Source: Limisoma sp963601185 (lineage in GTDB: Bacteria > Bacteroidota > Bacteroidia > Bacteroidales > Muribaculaceae). From it: DNA of 64,000 nucleotides. The notes below the pieces were generated by a model. That model was not told the DNA's origin, did no database searches, and saw only the letters and a program-made list of their open reading frames with translations. Of the stretch, positions 36,901 to 44,693 are shown one piece after another; the stretch's first letter is position 1, and each line of letters begins with the position of its first letter. The position numbers were made by a program, and so were the translations under genes. The stretch is from positions 1 to 64,000 of the forward strand of contig CAVCEE010000002.1 in NCBI GenBank assembly GCA_963601185.1, written 5' to 3'.

Positions 36901-37584
36901 TCATTTTACATAGTGGCAAATTTTGCAGATTTCTCCAAATTCATACGACAGGCTCACCATAAGCGTAGGACACCAGTCGGTGTTTTTAAGAAATCCGCTT
37001 TCCACTTTGTAGAGGTCTTTCAAACCGTCCACTCCATCGCCTAGCATCATTCTCCACCTCATTTCAAGGCCAAGGTTGAGCCGGCGTTTTATCTTGTATT
37101 TCGCACCGAAACTGATTGGTATGTTAGGCACGAAATTCTTGCTCGTCGAGTATGTCGCTCCCAAACCCAACGACAGGTAAGGAGTGATACGTTTCAACTT
37201 TCTGTAGTCGTCGTTCATGCCGAAGTTCAGGAAATTGAACTCAAACGCCACTCCCAAATCGAAGTAGGTGCATGAAAACTCATAATGTGCATTGTCAGGA
37301 AACTTATTGTCGAAGTCGTCGGAGTTTCCCTTGATGCTTGCCGCCGTCAAATCAGCCTTCACCGCGAAGCGTTTGTTGATAAGATAGCGAAACAATAGCC
37401 CACCCGAATAGCCGGGATGCTTGAGCACGTTGCTTTGGTTTAAATCTCCCAGATAGCCGCTGATGCCGCCGCCCAAACCGGCTTCATAGCGATATTCCTG
37501 GGCGTTGGCCGCAATTGGCGACAATGCCACCAAAAGGACTGCGACCACGAGTCGCAAGTTGTATGTTCTGAGTTTCGTATTCAT
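36901..37584 (-). CDS. DUF6089-type outer-membrane beta-barrel protein
   Basis: 227 residues: signal peptide (LLVALSPIAANAQ) and alternating strands of an eight-stranded barrel (YRYEAGLGGGISGYLGDLN, VSLSYEFGE near the end). Proteins of this family sit directly upstream of uppS-bamA across Bacteroidetes and include type IX-linked relatives, but the function is unsettled. The C-terminal ICKICHYVK after the last strand is an unusual short tail. The stop is directly in front of uppS. Confidence 0.87.
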   Translation of the reverse strand: MNTKLRTYNLRLVVAVLLVALSPIAANAQEYRYEAGLGGGISGYLGDLNQSNVLKHPGYSGGLLFRYLINKRFAVKADLTAASIKGNSDDFDNKFPDNAHYEFSCTYFDLGVAFEFNFLNFGMNDDYRKLKRITPYLSLGLGATYSTSKNFVPNIPISFGAKYKIKRRLNLGLEMRWRMMLGDGVDGLKDLYKVESGFLKNTDWCPTLMVSLSYEFGEICKICHYVK

Positions 37585-37632
37585 TCTAAAGACAAAACGT
37601 CAAAAATCAACTTGTAGTATACGTTTCAGCCG

Positions 37633-39159
37633 TTACTGAATCGGTTTGAACGTCAAACGGTTCACCACGCCCTTCCAGATGTTGTTCTGCAACTCGCCAC
37701 TTTCGTTGTAACCGCCAAACAGATAGATGTAAGGGCAATCCCACGAAGTAATCGGTGTAGTGGCGCGTGTGGCTGCCGGGGCATCAATCTCCAGCCAAAC
37801 AGGCAGATGGCGTGAAGGCATTGCCGTCCACGCAGATGCCGCGCGAGTACCTTCAATTGTCGATGTCGACACTACAGCCTGTGCGCCGTAGAACGCATTA
37901 ATGTAGTCGGGCAATTGGAGAAGGTCGTCGCCGAGTTTCCAATCGATACCGTTATTATAGGAGATATAAACATTCTTGCTCAATGTGCCGTCGCTTGCAC
38001 GTCCGCCAAATGCGAGAAGCACAGGGAACTGCTGGTAGCCGCCCGATGTGAGACGCTGGAAATAGTAGTATTTCACGAGAGTCATATCACTGAGTCGTGC
38101 CACCTGTCGGTTACTGAGCGACTCCCAACTTGTGCCATCGTAGCCCCAAGTCATACCGGTGCAGTTGCCGTCAGCCATCGTGCCGCCCACAACCATCAGC
38201 ATCTGCGACGTACCCCAGTCGCTGTCGTAGGTCACCGCTTGCGACATTCCGCTTACCGGGAACTGGCTACTGGCAGCCGTAAGTGTTTCCGTGCCGTCGG
38301 CGGTCAGCGTTGCTGTGAAATACGACGTACCTTCCGCTGCCACAGCGAGCAGCGAACTTCCGTAACCGGAAATCAGAGAATAGTATTTTTTGCCGGTCGC
38401 AGCCCAAGTGAGTCCGCCGTCGGTCGATTTCTGCAAATTGCCATCGGCATCGAGGATGTAGAGAGCGTCGGTGGTTGCCGTAAGGCTGCTCACGTTGGGG
38501 GTAAAGCCGAACGTAACCGCCTGTTTGTTCCAATTGTTGGTTGCTGGTTCGGTTGTCGATGAAACGGTGTAGTTGCCGTTTTCTGCCACGAGACAATATG
38601 TAGTACCATTGCTTTCTACGGTTTTCTGCTGTTCCGGTCCCGTCAGCGAGCCAGGGAGGTTACGGCGTGAAAGTTTGTTCCAATAGAGCGAATCGCTTTC
38701 CACCTGATGCACATTCACAAGCAGTTGATAGTCGCGCGAAGAAATGCCGTCGGCGGCTTTCACCGTAAGCATCACACGGCCGGTGAAGTCAATACTATCG
38801 GTCGACGAGGCTGTGTAGGTATAGGTAGTGTCGGACATTGTTGACGCACCGCTGATTGAGATAACGCCCGTCGAGGTAGTCGATGCCAGAGTGATACTCG
38901 GCACAAGGCGCGTGATGTCAGTGCCTTTTGGAAGAGAGTCCGCGTTGTAGATTACCCTTTTGTTCACGTCGATGGTAAACGGAATGGAGTCGAGCAACGT
39001 AAGCACCGAGTCGTTTGCCTGAATGTAGAAATTGGTAACGAGGGTGTTAGTCGAAATCACAGTCGGATCAGTCTCGTCGCTTCCTGTAGTGTTACACGAT
39101 GCTGACACAATGAGCGTCAACGCCGTGAAAATTGCATATATTGGAATTAATCTTCTCAT
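37633..39159 (-). CDS. DUF6242-type lipoprotein
   Basis: 508 residues. Lipobox VSASC at about residue 22, an N-terminal all-beta region (DFTGRVMLTVKAADGISSRDYQLLVNV is Ig-like), and a C-terminal propeller-like part with GGxxxxG repeats (LAFGGRASDGTLSKNVYISYN, YLFGGYNESGELQNNIWKG). This agrees with DUF6242 proteins of Bacteroidales. Likely exposed on the surface or in the periplasm; function unknown. It precedes the DUF6089-uppS-bamA genes and may be their first cotranscribed gene. Confidence 0.82.
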   Translation of the reverse strand: MRRLIPIYAIFTALTLIVSASCNTTGSDETDPTVISTNTLVTNFYIQANDSVLTLLDSIPFTIDVNKRVIYNADSLPKGTDITRLVPSITLASTTSTGVISISGASTMSDTTYTYTASSTDSIDFTGRVMLTVKAADGISSRDYQLLVNVHQVESDSLYWNKLSRRNLPGSLTGPEQQKTVESNGTTYCLVAENGNYTVSSTTEPATNNWNKQAVTFGFTPNVSSLTATTDALYILDADGNLQKSTDGGLTWAATGKKYYSLISGYGSSLLAVAAEGTSYFTATLTADGTETLTAASSQFPVSGMSQAVTYDSDWGTSQMLMVVGGTMADGNCTGMTWGYDGTSWESLSNRQVARLSDMTLVKYYYFQRLTSGGYQQFPVLLAFGGRASDGTLSKNVYISYNNGIDWKLGDDLLQLPDYINAFYGAQAVVSTSTIEGTRAASAWTAMPSRHLPVWLEIDAPAATRATTPITSWDCPYIYLFGGYNESGELQNNIWKGVVNRLTFKPIQ

Positions 39160-39181
39160 CTATTTAATAACATTTAAAGTG

Positions 39182-39189
39182 CAAATTTA
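39182..39189 (-). promoter_or_regulatory. -7 box (TAAATTTG) for the DUF6242-bamA operon
   Basis: Minus-strand TAAATTTG fits TAnnTTTG 22 bases before the ATG at 39159. The -33 element is not clear. Confidence 0.5.
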
Positions 39190-39251
39190 TAACTATTTTA
39201 TCAAAGGACACATTGAAAATGTGTTAAACAGTAACACCAAAACAAAACCGC

Positions 39252-40286
39252 TCATCTGAAAATATTGATTATCTGATGATTACCCTCATTACTAATGCTC
39301 ACCTTTCCCTGCGGAGCGCAAGGAGCGGCGATGCCCGAGCCCAACGCCTTGTCGCCGTGCTCTATGCGGACCTCGTCCCACAAGCCGCTATCTAAGAACG
39401 ACTGCAACAATGTCGGACCGCCCTCCACCATCAGCGACGTGATGCCGCGGCGATAAAGGTCGCGTGCCACGCTGTCGAGCGTCTCCGGCAACTGCATCTC
39501 CTCCACGTTTTCGCCACACTTACCAAGCGTTTTTCCCGATGTCGAATAAAGCAGCGTATGATTTCCGTCGGTAAACACCTTTCTGTCGGCAAGGTCACGG
39601 CAGCCGTCGTGGCTCATCACCACACGTATCGGGTTGCGGCCATGCCAAAGACGCGTGGTCAGCGACGGATTGTCGGTGCGCACCGTGTTGGCGCCCACCA
39701 TTATAGCATCATACCCGGCACGCAAGCGGTGCATCACCGTCTGCGTCAGCGGAGTGGAGATATGCGTTTGCTTTCCGTCGCCTGTCGACATAAATCCGTC
39801 GGCAGACTCCGCCCATTTCAGCAGTATGTAAGGGCGGCCCTCGGTATGGGCAGTTATGAATTTACGGTTAAGTTGGCGGCATTCTTCTTCAAGTACGCCG
39901 GTAATCACCTCAACGCCAGCCTCCCGAAGCATTTTCACGCCCCGACCGCTCACCTCTTTAAAAGGATCCATACAGCCTACCACCACGCGGGGAATGCCTG
40001 TTTCAATGATAAGTTTGCTGCAAGGGGGAGTCTTACCGTAGTGCGAGCAAGGCTCAAGAGTGACATAGATAGTGCTTTGCGACAACAAATGGCGGTCAGC
40101 ATCACTCACCGAGGCTATAGCGTTGACCTCGGCATGGGCATGCCCCCATTGGCGGTGATACCCCTCACCTACCACCCTACCGTCAGCCACCACGACAGCG
40201 CCAACCATAGGGTTTGGCGACACGCGTCCGTAGCCAAGGGCGGCAATCTGGAGTGCTCGCGCCATATATTGTTCGTCTGTATTCAT
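39252..40286 (-). CDS. ribD: Bifunctional riboflavin deaminase/reductase
   Basis: 344 residues from ATG 40286, which has AAAGG at workable distance; ATG 40295 is an in-frame alternative. N-terminal deaminase with zinc ligands H51 (HAEVNAI, catalytic E53) and the PCSHYGKTPPC motif; C-terminal reductase with LKWAESADGFMSTGDGK, YDAIMVGANTVRTDNPSLT and LMVEGGPTLLQSFL. It performs two consecutive steps of riboflavin synthesis from the GTP-derived pyrimidine. No other rib gene is near. It is divergent from prmC. Confidence 0.96.
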   Translation of the reverse strand: MNTDEQYMARALQIAALGYGRVSPNPMVGAVVVADGRVVGEGYHRQWGHAHAEVNAIASVSDADRHLLSQSTIYVTLEPCSHYGKTPPCSKLIIETGIPRVVVGCMDPFKEVSGRGVKMLREAGVEVITGVLEEECRQLNRKFITAHTEGRPYILLKWAESADGFMSTGDGKQTHISTPLTQTVMHRLRAGYDAIMVGANTVRTDNPSLTTRLWHGRNPIRVVMSHDGCRDLADRKVFTDGNHTLLYSTSGKTLGKCGENVEEMQLPETLDSVARDLYRRGITSLMVEGGPTLLQSFLDSGLWDEVRIEHGDKALGSGIAAPCAPQGKVSISNEGNHQIINIFR

Positions 40287-40302
40287 AAATTTCATACCTT
40301 TG
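40272..40302 (+). promoter_or_regulatory. Promoter of prmC-recX-comF
   Basis: TTCG at 40272-40275, 19 bases, TACCTTTG at 40295-40302; start codon at 40323. It overlaps the start region of ribD. Confidence 0.6.
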
Positions 40303-40322
40303 TAACAGCAAAACCGACTGAA

Positions 40323-41189
40323 ATGAATGACCAGACACTTAGCCAGACAATCGGCGACATACGCCGCCGGCTTTCAGAAAAATTCGACAAGGGCGAAATC
40401 GATGCCTTTGTCAGAATTACCTTCCGCCATGTGCTTCACTATGAAACAGTCGATATTTTGCTCCACAAAGATAGTGTTTTATCGGGGTTTATCGTTGGCA
40501 AAATTAGTAAAGTGGTTGACGAACTACTGAAAAATCGACCAATCCAATATATTTTTGGACAAACGTATTTCTGCGGTCACACGTTTAAAGTCAACGAATC
40601 CACGCTCATTCCTCGCCAAGAAACAGAGGAACTTGTAGACCTCATTGCCGACCGCAACAAACAGGCGGACCTGTCGGTGCTCGATTGCGGCACAGGTAGC
40701 GGTTGCATCGCCATTTCACTCGCACTCGCGCTGAAATTTCCGCAGGTCGATGCCATCGACATCTCTGACGGCGCACTTGCCGTGGCGGAAGAGAACGCGC
40801 GGACACTGAAGGCGAAGGTGGCATTTTCGAAGCGCGACATCCTTACGCTCGGCGGCGACAAGGAGAAATACGACATCATCGTGAGCAATCCGCCCTACAT
40901 CGCCGACTCGGAAAGAGCGACAATGGACGCAAACGTGCTCGACTACGAGCCTGCGACTGCTCTCTTTGTGCCCGACAGCGACCCATTGCGTTTCTACCGT
41001 GCCATCGCCTCCTATGGTGTGTCGGCACTAAAACCGGGCGGCAGCCTCTATTTTGAGATTAACAGCCGTTTCCCCGACGAAACGAAAGTGTTGCTTGACG
41101 GGCTGGGCTACACCGACATTGAAATCATAGCCGACATCAGCCGCCGTCCGCGCTTTGTCGCAGCAAGAAAAGGAGGCGACCGATGGTAA
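40323..41189 (+). CDS. prmC: Release factor glutamine methyltransferase
   Basis: 288 residues from ATG 40323; the long upstream open frame is antisense to ribD and is ignored. N-terminal helical domain, then PIQYIFGQTYFCGHTFKVNE and TLIPRQETEELVD, SAM motif VLDCGTGSGCIAISLA and the catalytic NPPY in IIVSNPPYIAD. PrmC methylates the GGQ glutamine of RF1 and RF2, which speeds termination. The gene overlaps recX by 7 bases. Confidence 0.96.
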   Translation: MNDQTLSQTIGDIRRRLSEKFDKGEIDAFVRITFRHVLHYETVDILLHKDSVLSGFIVGKISKVVDELLKNRPIQYIFGQTYFCGHTFKVNESTLIPRQETEELVDLIADRNKQADLSVLDCGTGSGCIAISLALALKFPQVDAIDISDGALAVAEENARTLKAKVAFSKRDILTLGGDKEKYDIIVSNPPYIADSERATMDANVLDYEPATALFVPDSDPLRFYRAIASYGVSALKPGGSLYFEINSRFPDETKVLLDGLGYTDIEIIADISRRPRFVAARKGGDRW

Positions 41190-41683
41190 AAAAAGCAATG
41201 GACTACGATGCCGCACTGGCAAAAGCGGCAGCCGTGTGTTCACGCGGTGAGCACGCAGAGGCCGAGATTCGCCGCAAGGTGATGCAATGGGGCGCAAGTG
41301 CCGACGATGCCGACAGGGTTGTAGACTGGCTCGTGGACAACAATTTCGTGGATAACACTCGCTATGCCCACGCCTTTGTCTACGACAAGACGCGCTTTGA
41401 TATGTGGGGGCGCACCAAGATTCGACACATGCTCCGACTGAATGGGATCAGTTCTGCCACAATCGAGGAGGCTATGGAGGAAATCGACGAAACGATATAC
41501 CTATCCAACCTCAAAACTCTCCTGACCGCGAAAGCACGGACAGTCAACACCGAAGATGCTTACAAGGCCAAGGCTTCGCTTATGCGCTATGCCGCATCGC
41601 GCGGCTATGAGCCGGGGCTGATTGCGCCATTGGTTGCTTCACTTATCAACGGAGCCGAGGATTTCGACATTTCTGACGAATAA
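41183..41683 (+). CDS. recX: RecX-family regulator of RecA
   Basis: 166 residues, helical, with the three repeats typical of RecX: AEIRRKVMQWGASADDADRV, WLVDNNFVDNTRYAHAFVYD and IRHMLRLNGISSATIEEAM. RecX binds along RecA filaments and limits recombinase activity. An AGGAGG ribosome-binding site lies inside the prmC end. recA is not in the window; in this order the gene often stands with prmC instead. Confidence 0.92.
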   Translation: MVKKAMDYDAALAKAAAVCSRGEHAEAEIRRKVMQWGASADDADRVVDWLVDNNFVDNTRYAHAFVYDKTRFDMWGRTKIRHMLRLNGISSATIEEAMEEIDETIYLSNLKTLLTAKARTVNTEDAYKAKASLMRYAASRGYEPGLIAPLVASLINGAEDFDISDE

Positions 41684-41695
41684 CTATTCTCTCTT

Positions 41696-42388
41696 ATGAA
41701 TTTCCGACTATTATTCAACGGCATCGCTGACGTTTTCTTTCCGAAAGTCTGCCCGGTTTGCAGCCGTCATCTAGCAGACGGAGAAAAGTATGTATGCTCC
41801 GTGTGCCTCGCCATGATGCCAAGGGTGCAAAAGGACGGTATGCACTGCCCCGAGGTGGAAAAGATGCTGCTCGGCTGCCGGCTGGTGGAGCGTGCGGTGT
41901 CGATGTTTGAATATAGCCGCAGCAGTCCTTATTCGGGAATTCTCAAAGATGTGAAATACCACAACAGCCCGACCATCGCCAAGAGTCTTGCGCAGTCGTT
42001 TGCCGCGGAACTGAAGGGCAGTGGATTTTTTGACGGTATCGACATTATTGTTCCCGTGCCGCTGCACTCACAGAAATTGGCTAAGCGCGGCTACAACCAA
42101 AGCCGTTTCATTGCCGACGGCGTATCGGCGGTGACCGGCATACCTGCCGCCGACGCAATCGTTGCCGTTAAACCTCACAAGACCCAGACGCATCGGTCGA
42201 CAGCCGACAGGCACAAGAATGTGGAGGGGGTGTTTGTAGCCAAACCTACAGTCTCTGGCAAGCGTGTGCTTCTCGTGGACGACGTGATAACCACTGGTGC
42301 TACCGTGACTGCCTGTGGCGATGCTCTCCGCATGGGCGGAGCATCGGGCATCTGCGTCCTTTCGTTGGCCTTCGCCGGAAGCATTTAG
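41696..42388 (+). CDS. ComF-family phosphoribosyltransferase-like protein
   Basis: 230 residues. An N-terminal zinc-ribbon type motif (CPVCSRHLADGEKYVCSVC) and a C-terminal PRTase fold with VPVPLHSQKLAKRGYNQS and the PRPP loop VLLVDDVITTGATVTAC. Homologues assist DNA uptake (ComF/GntX). It is the third gene of prmC-recX-comF, 12 bases after recX. The substrate is not known. Confidence 0.92.
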   Translation: MNFRLLFNGIADVFFPKVCPVCSRHLADGEKYVCSVCLAMMPRVQKDGMHCPEVEKMLLGCRLVERAVSMFEYSRSSPYSGILKDVKYHNSPTIAKSLAQSFAAELKGSGFFDGIDIIVPVPLHSQKLAKRGYNQSRFIADGVSAVTGIPAADAIVAVKPHKTQTHRSTADRHKNVEGVFVAKPTVSGKRVLLVDDVITTGATVTACGDALRMGGASGICVLSLAFAGSI

Positions 42389-42397
42389 AGTGCGCCG

Positions 42398-42708
42398 CTC
42401 GATTTGTATTATCTTTCAATAAGATAAACTGCATCTCGGCAAATCAATTAAACAAGTTTGTTGTTTTGCGCTCGATTTGTATTATCTTTCAATAAGATAA
42501 ACTGCATCTCGGCAAATCAATTAAACAAGTTTGTTGTTTTGCGCTCGATTTGTATTATCTTTCAATAAGATAAACTGCATCTCGGCAAATCAATTAAACA
42601 AGTTTGTTGTTTTGCGCTCGATTTGTATTATCTTTCAATAAGATAAACTGCATCTCGGCAAATCAATTAAACAAGTTTGTTGTTTTGCGCTCGATTTGTA
42701 TTATCTTT
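42398..42708 (+). repeat. Four identical 73-bp tandem repeats plus a 19-bp partial copy upstream of pyrE
   Basis: Copies begin at 42398, 42471, 42544 and 42617; the fifth, at 42690, matches for 19 bases and then runs into the pyrE leader. Each unit begins CTCGATTTGTATTATCTTTC, contains the inverted repeat TATCTT-TCAAT-AAGATA and ends TTTGTTGTTTTGCG. By eye the four full copies do not differ at any base. In each the would-be -7 box reads TATCTTTC; only the partial fifth copy continues to the functional TATCTTTG. There are no spacers, so this is not a CRISPR array. The 383 bases from 42389 to 42771 hold nothing else. Confidence 0.97.
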
Positions 42709-42709
42709 G
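42702..42709 (+). promoter_or_regulatory. -7 box (TATCTTTG) for pyrE
   Basis: TATCTTTG at the border of the last partial repeat, 63 bases before the pyrE start. With a 19-base spacer the -33 position reads GTTG (42679-42682), supplied by the end of the fourth repeat copy. Confidence 0.6.
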
Positions 42710-42771
42710 CAGCAAAATTGGTGAAGATTTGTGTTTTTGCTGATTTTTTGGAATCTAACTATTTATGCCTT

Positions 42772-43422
42772 ATGAAACAATTGGAAAGTATTTTAGCTGA
42801 AAAGCTTCTCAAGATCAGTGCAATAAAACTCCAACCGGACAACCCATTCACTTGGTCATCTGGCTGGAATTCTCCCATCTATACCGACAACCGCAAAACT
42901 TTGTCGTACCCGGAGATTCGCAACTTCCTTAAGGTTGAAATGAGCCGACTGATTATCGAGAACTTCCCAGACGCTGATGTTGTTGCCGGCGTTGCCACTG
43001 GAGCAATCGCTCTTGGCGCTCTCGTTGCCGACACATTGTGCAAACCATATATATATGTGCGTTCTACCCCTAAGGACCACGGCTTGGAGAACCTTATCGA
43101 GGGTAACCTCAAGGCTGGACAAAAGGTTATCGTAATCGAAGACCTCGTTTCCACAGGCGGAAGTTCGCTGAAAGCCGTTGAAGCAATCCGCAACGCAGGT
43201 GCAGAAGTCGTTGGTATGATTGCCATCTTCACTTACCAGTTCCCTATCGCAGAAGAGAACTTCAAGAAAGCGGGCGTGAAACTCATTACTCTCGGCAACT
43301 ATACTGCAATGCTCGATGCTGCTTTGAAAATTGATTACATCAAGCAGTCTGACCTCGAAACTTTGAAACAATGGCGTCAGGATCCTGAAAACTGGACTCC
43401 TTCAACAGCAATCGACGAATAA
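42772..43422 (+). CDS. pyrE: Orotate phosphoribosyltransferase
   Basis: 216 residues from ATG 42772; the longer frame reads into the repeat array. Signature VVAGVATGAIALGALVAD, the K-x-HG loop RSTPKDHGLENLIEG and the PRPP motif VIVIEDLVSTGGSS. It converts orotate and PRPP to OMP in pyrimidine synthesis. It is followed 6 bases later by a SRPBCC gene, a conserved pair in Bacteroidales. The tandem-repeat array in front may influence its expression. Confidence 0.96.
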   Translation: MKQLESILAEKLLKISAIKLQPDNPFTWSSGWNSPIYTDNRKTLSYPEIRNFLKVEMSRLIIENFPDADVVAGVATGAIALGALVADTLCKPYIYVRSTPKDHGLENLIEGNLKAGQKVIVIEDLVSTGGSSLKAVEAIRNAGAEVVGMIAIFTYQFPIAEENFKKAGVKLITLGNYTAMLDAALKIDYIKQSDLETLKQWRQDPENWTPSTAIDE

Positions 43423-43428
43423 ACAGAT

Positions 43429-43860
43429 ATGTCTACATTCAAAAGTACTGAACGCAACATAGCGGCATCGCGCGCTTTGGTCTACAACAAATTGAAAGAC
43501 CCTGAAGGATTTAAAGACCTTGCAGCTAATGCTCCCGACAGCGCAAAGCAGCAGGTGGGCAAAATCCGCATCGAGGGCGACACCATCACCATTGAGGCCA
43601 AGCCTGTGGGCGACGTGACGTTCCGCATCGGCAAAGGTGTGGAAAACGAGCGCATCCATCTCGACACGGTTTCATCACCGCTGCCATTGGGCATCAATGT
43701 TTGCCTCGCCGACGGCGACGCTGCAGACACCACCCGTGCCCACGTTGAAATCAACATCGACTTGAACCCAATCCTCAAATCGATGATTTCAAAACCGCTT
43801 CAGGAGGCTGCCGAGAAACTCGCCGACTTGATTTCGTTCATTCCCTACAACCAACTGTAG
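43429..43860 (+). CDS. SRPBCC-like small protein
   Basis: 143 residues starting MSTFKSTERNIAASRALVYN, with strands KIRIEGDTITIEAKPVGDVT, FRIGKGVENERIHLDTVSS and a C-terminal helix (PLQEAAEKLADLISFIPYN), which together suggest the helix-grip (SRPBCC) fold that binds hydrophobic ligands. Ligand and role are unknown. Cotranscribed with pyrE. Confidence 0.8.
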   Translation: MSTFKSTERNIAASRALVYNKLKDPEGFKDLAANAPDSAKQQVGKIRIEGDTITIEAKPVGDVTFRIGKGVENERIHLDTVSSPLPLGINVCLADGDAADTTRAHVEINIDLNPILKSMISKPLQEAAEKLADLISFIPYNQL

Positions 43861-43874
43861 ACAAAAGGAATAAA

Positions 43875-43918
43875 GACACCGACGCCGAGCAGAAGCAGTT
43901 CTGCCCGGCGTTGTCGTT
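43875..43918 (+). terminator. Hairpin after pyrE-SRPBCC
   Basis: GACGCCGAGCAGAA pairs with TTCTGCCCGGCGT around GCAG, followed by TTGTCGTTTCTC. The stem is strong and the T tract poor. Confidence 0.55.
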
Positions 43919-44005
43919 TCTCTACCACAAGACAAAGTTATGACCGCCAAAGCCACGCAAGCGAAAGTTTTTACAATTGGTTAAGGCATTTAAAGAAAAA
44001 AATCA

Positions 44006-44013
44006 TAACTTTG
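44006..44013 (+). promoter_or_regulatory. -7 box (TAACTTTG) for efp
   Basis: TAACTTTG at 44006-44013, 38 bases before the efp start; the -33 element is weak. Confidence 0.55.
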
Positions 44014-44051
44014 CAGTCTCATTACGGAATTTTAAATTTCACATTAATTAT

Positions 44052-44618
44052 ATGATTAACGCTCAAGACATTAAGATTGGAACTTGTATCCGTATGGACA
44101 ACAAGTTGTATTTCTGCATTGATTTCCTTCACGTAAAGCCAGGTAAAGGCAACACATTCATGCGTACAAAATTGAAAGATGTTGTCAACGGCTACGTTAT
44201 CGAGCGCCGCTTCAACATCGGTGAGAAACTCGAAGACGTTCGCGTGGAGCGCCGCCCTTACCAGTTCCTCTACCAAGAGGCTGGCGACTTTATCTTTATG
44301 AACCAGGAAACCTACGACCAAATTCCTATCCACAAGGATTTGATCACTGGCGTTGATTTCATGAAAGAAGGCGACGTTGTTGAAGTCGTTTCCGACGCTT
44401 CTACAGAAACTGTGCTTTTCGCAGAAATGCCAATCAAGACTCAATTGAAGATTACCTACACTGAACCGGGACTCAAAGGCGATACCGCTACCAACACTTT
44501 GAAACCTGCAACAGTTGAGACCGGCGCAACAGTGCGCGTTCCGTTGTTTATCAACGAAGGCGAGACTATCGAAGTCGACACTCGCGAAGGCTCTTATGTA
44601 GGCCGCGTAAAAGCATAA
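44052..44618 (+). CDS. efp: Elongation factor P
   Basis: 188 residues from ATG 44052. Domain I carries the tip loop HVKPGKGNTF with K32, the residue that is modified in many bacteria; domains II and III follow (YQFLYQEAGDFIFMNQETYD, the C-terminal signature VRVPLFINEGETIEVDTREG). EF-P rescues ribosomes stalled on polyproline stretches. No modification enzyme gene (epmA/epmB) is adjacent. Single gene with its own promoter and terminator. Confidence 0.97.
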   Translation: MINAQDIKIGTCIRMDNKLYFCIDFLHVKPGKGNTFMRTKLKDVVNGYVIERRFNIGEKLEDVRVERRPYQFLYQEAGDFIFMNQETYDQIPIHKDLITGVDFMKEGDVVEVVSDASTETVLFAEMPIKTQLKITYTEPGLKGDTATNTLKPATVETGATVRVPLFINEGETIEVDTREGSYVGRVKA

Positions 44619-44635
44619 CCGACATACGGTTAAAG

Positions 44636-44678
44636 CAATCGGGCGCGAACCATTTCGGTTTTGCGCCCGATTTGTTTT
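44636..44678. terminator. Terminator between efp and the MFS gene
   Basis: AATCGGGCGC-GAACC pairs with GGTT-GCGCCCGATT, followed by TGTTTT. It can serve both convergent genes. Confidence 0.85.
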
Positions 44679-44693
44679 CCGGCTCAGCCACCG

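Noticed and set aside
39558..40322. N-terminal extension of prmC by 255 codons
   Set aside because: It is the antisense of ribD; a promoter and the normal family start lie at 40272-40323.
42398..42708. CRISPR array
   Set aside because: The 73-bp units are directly adjacent and identical with no spacers, and no cas gene is nearby.
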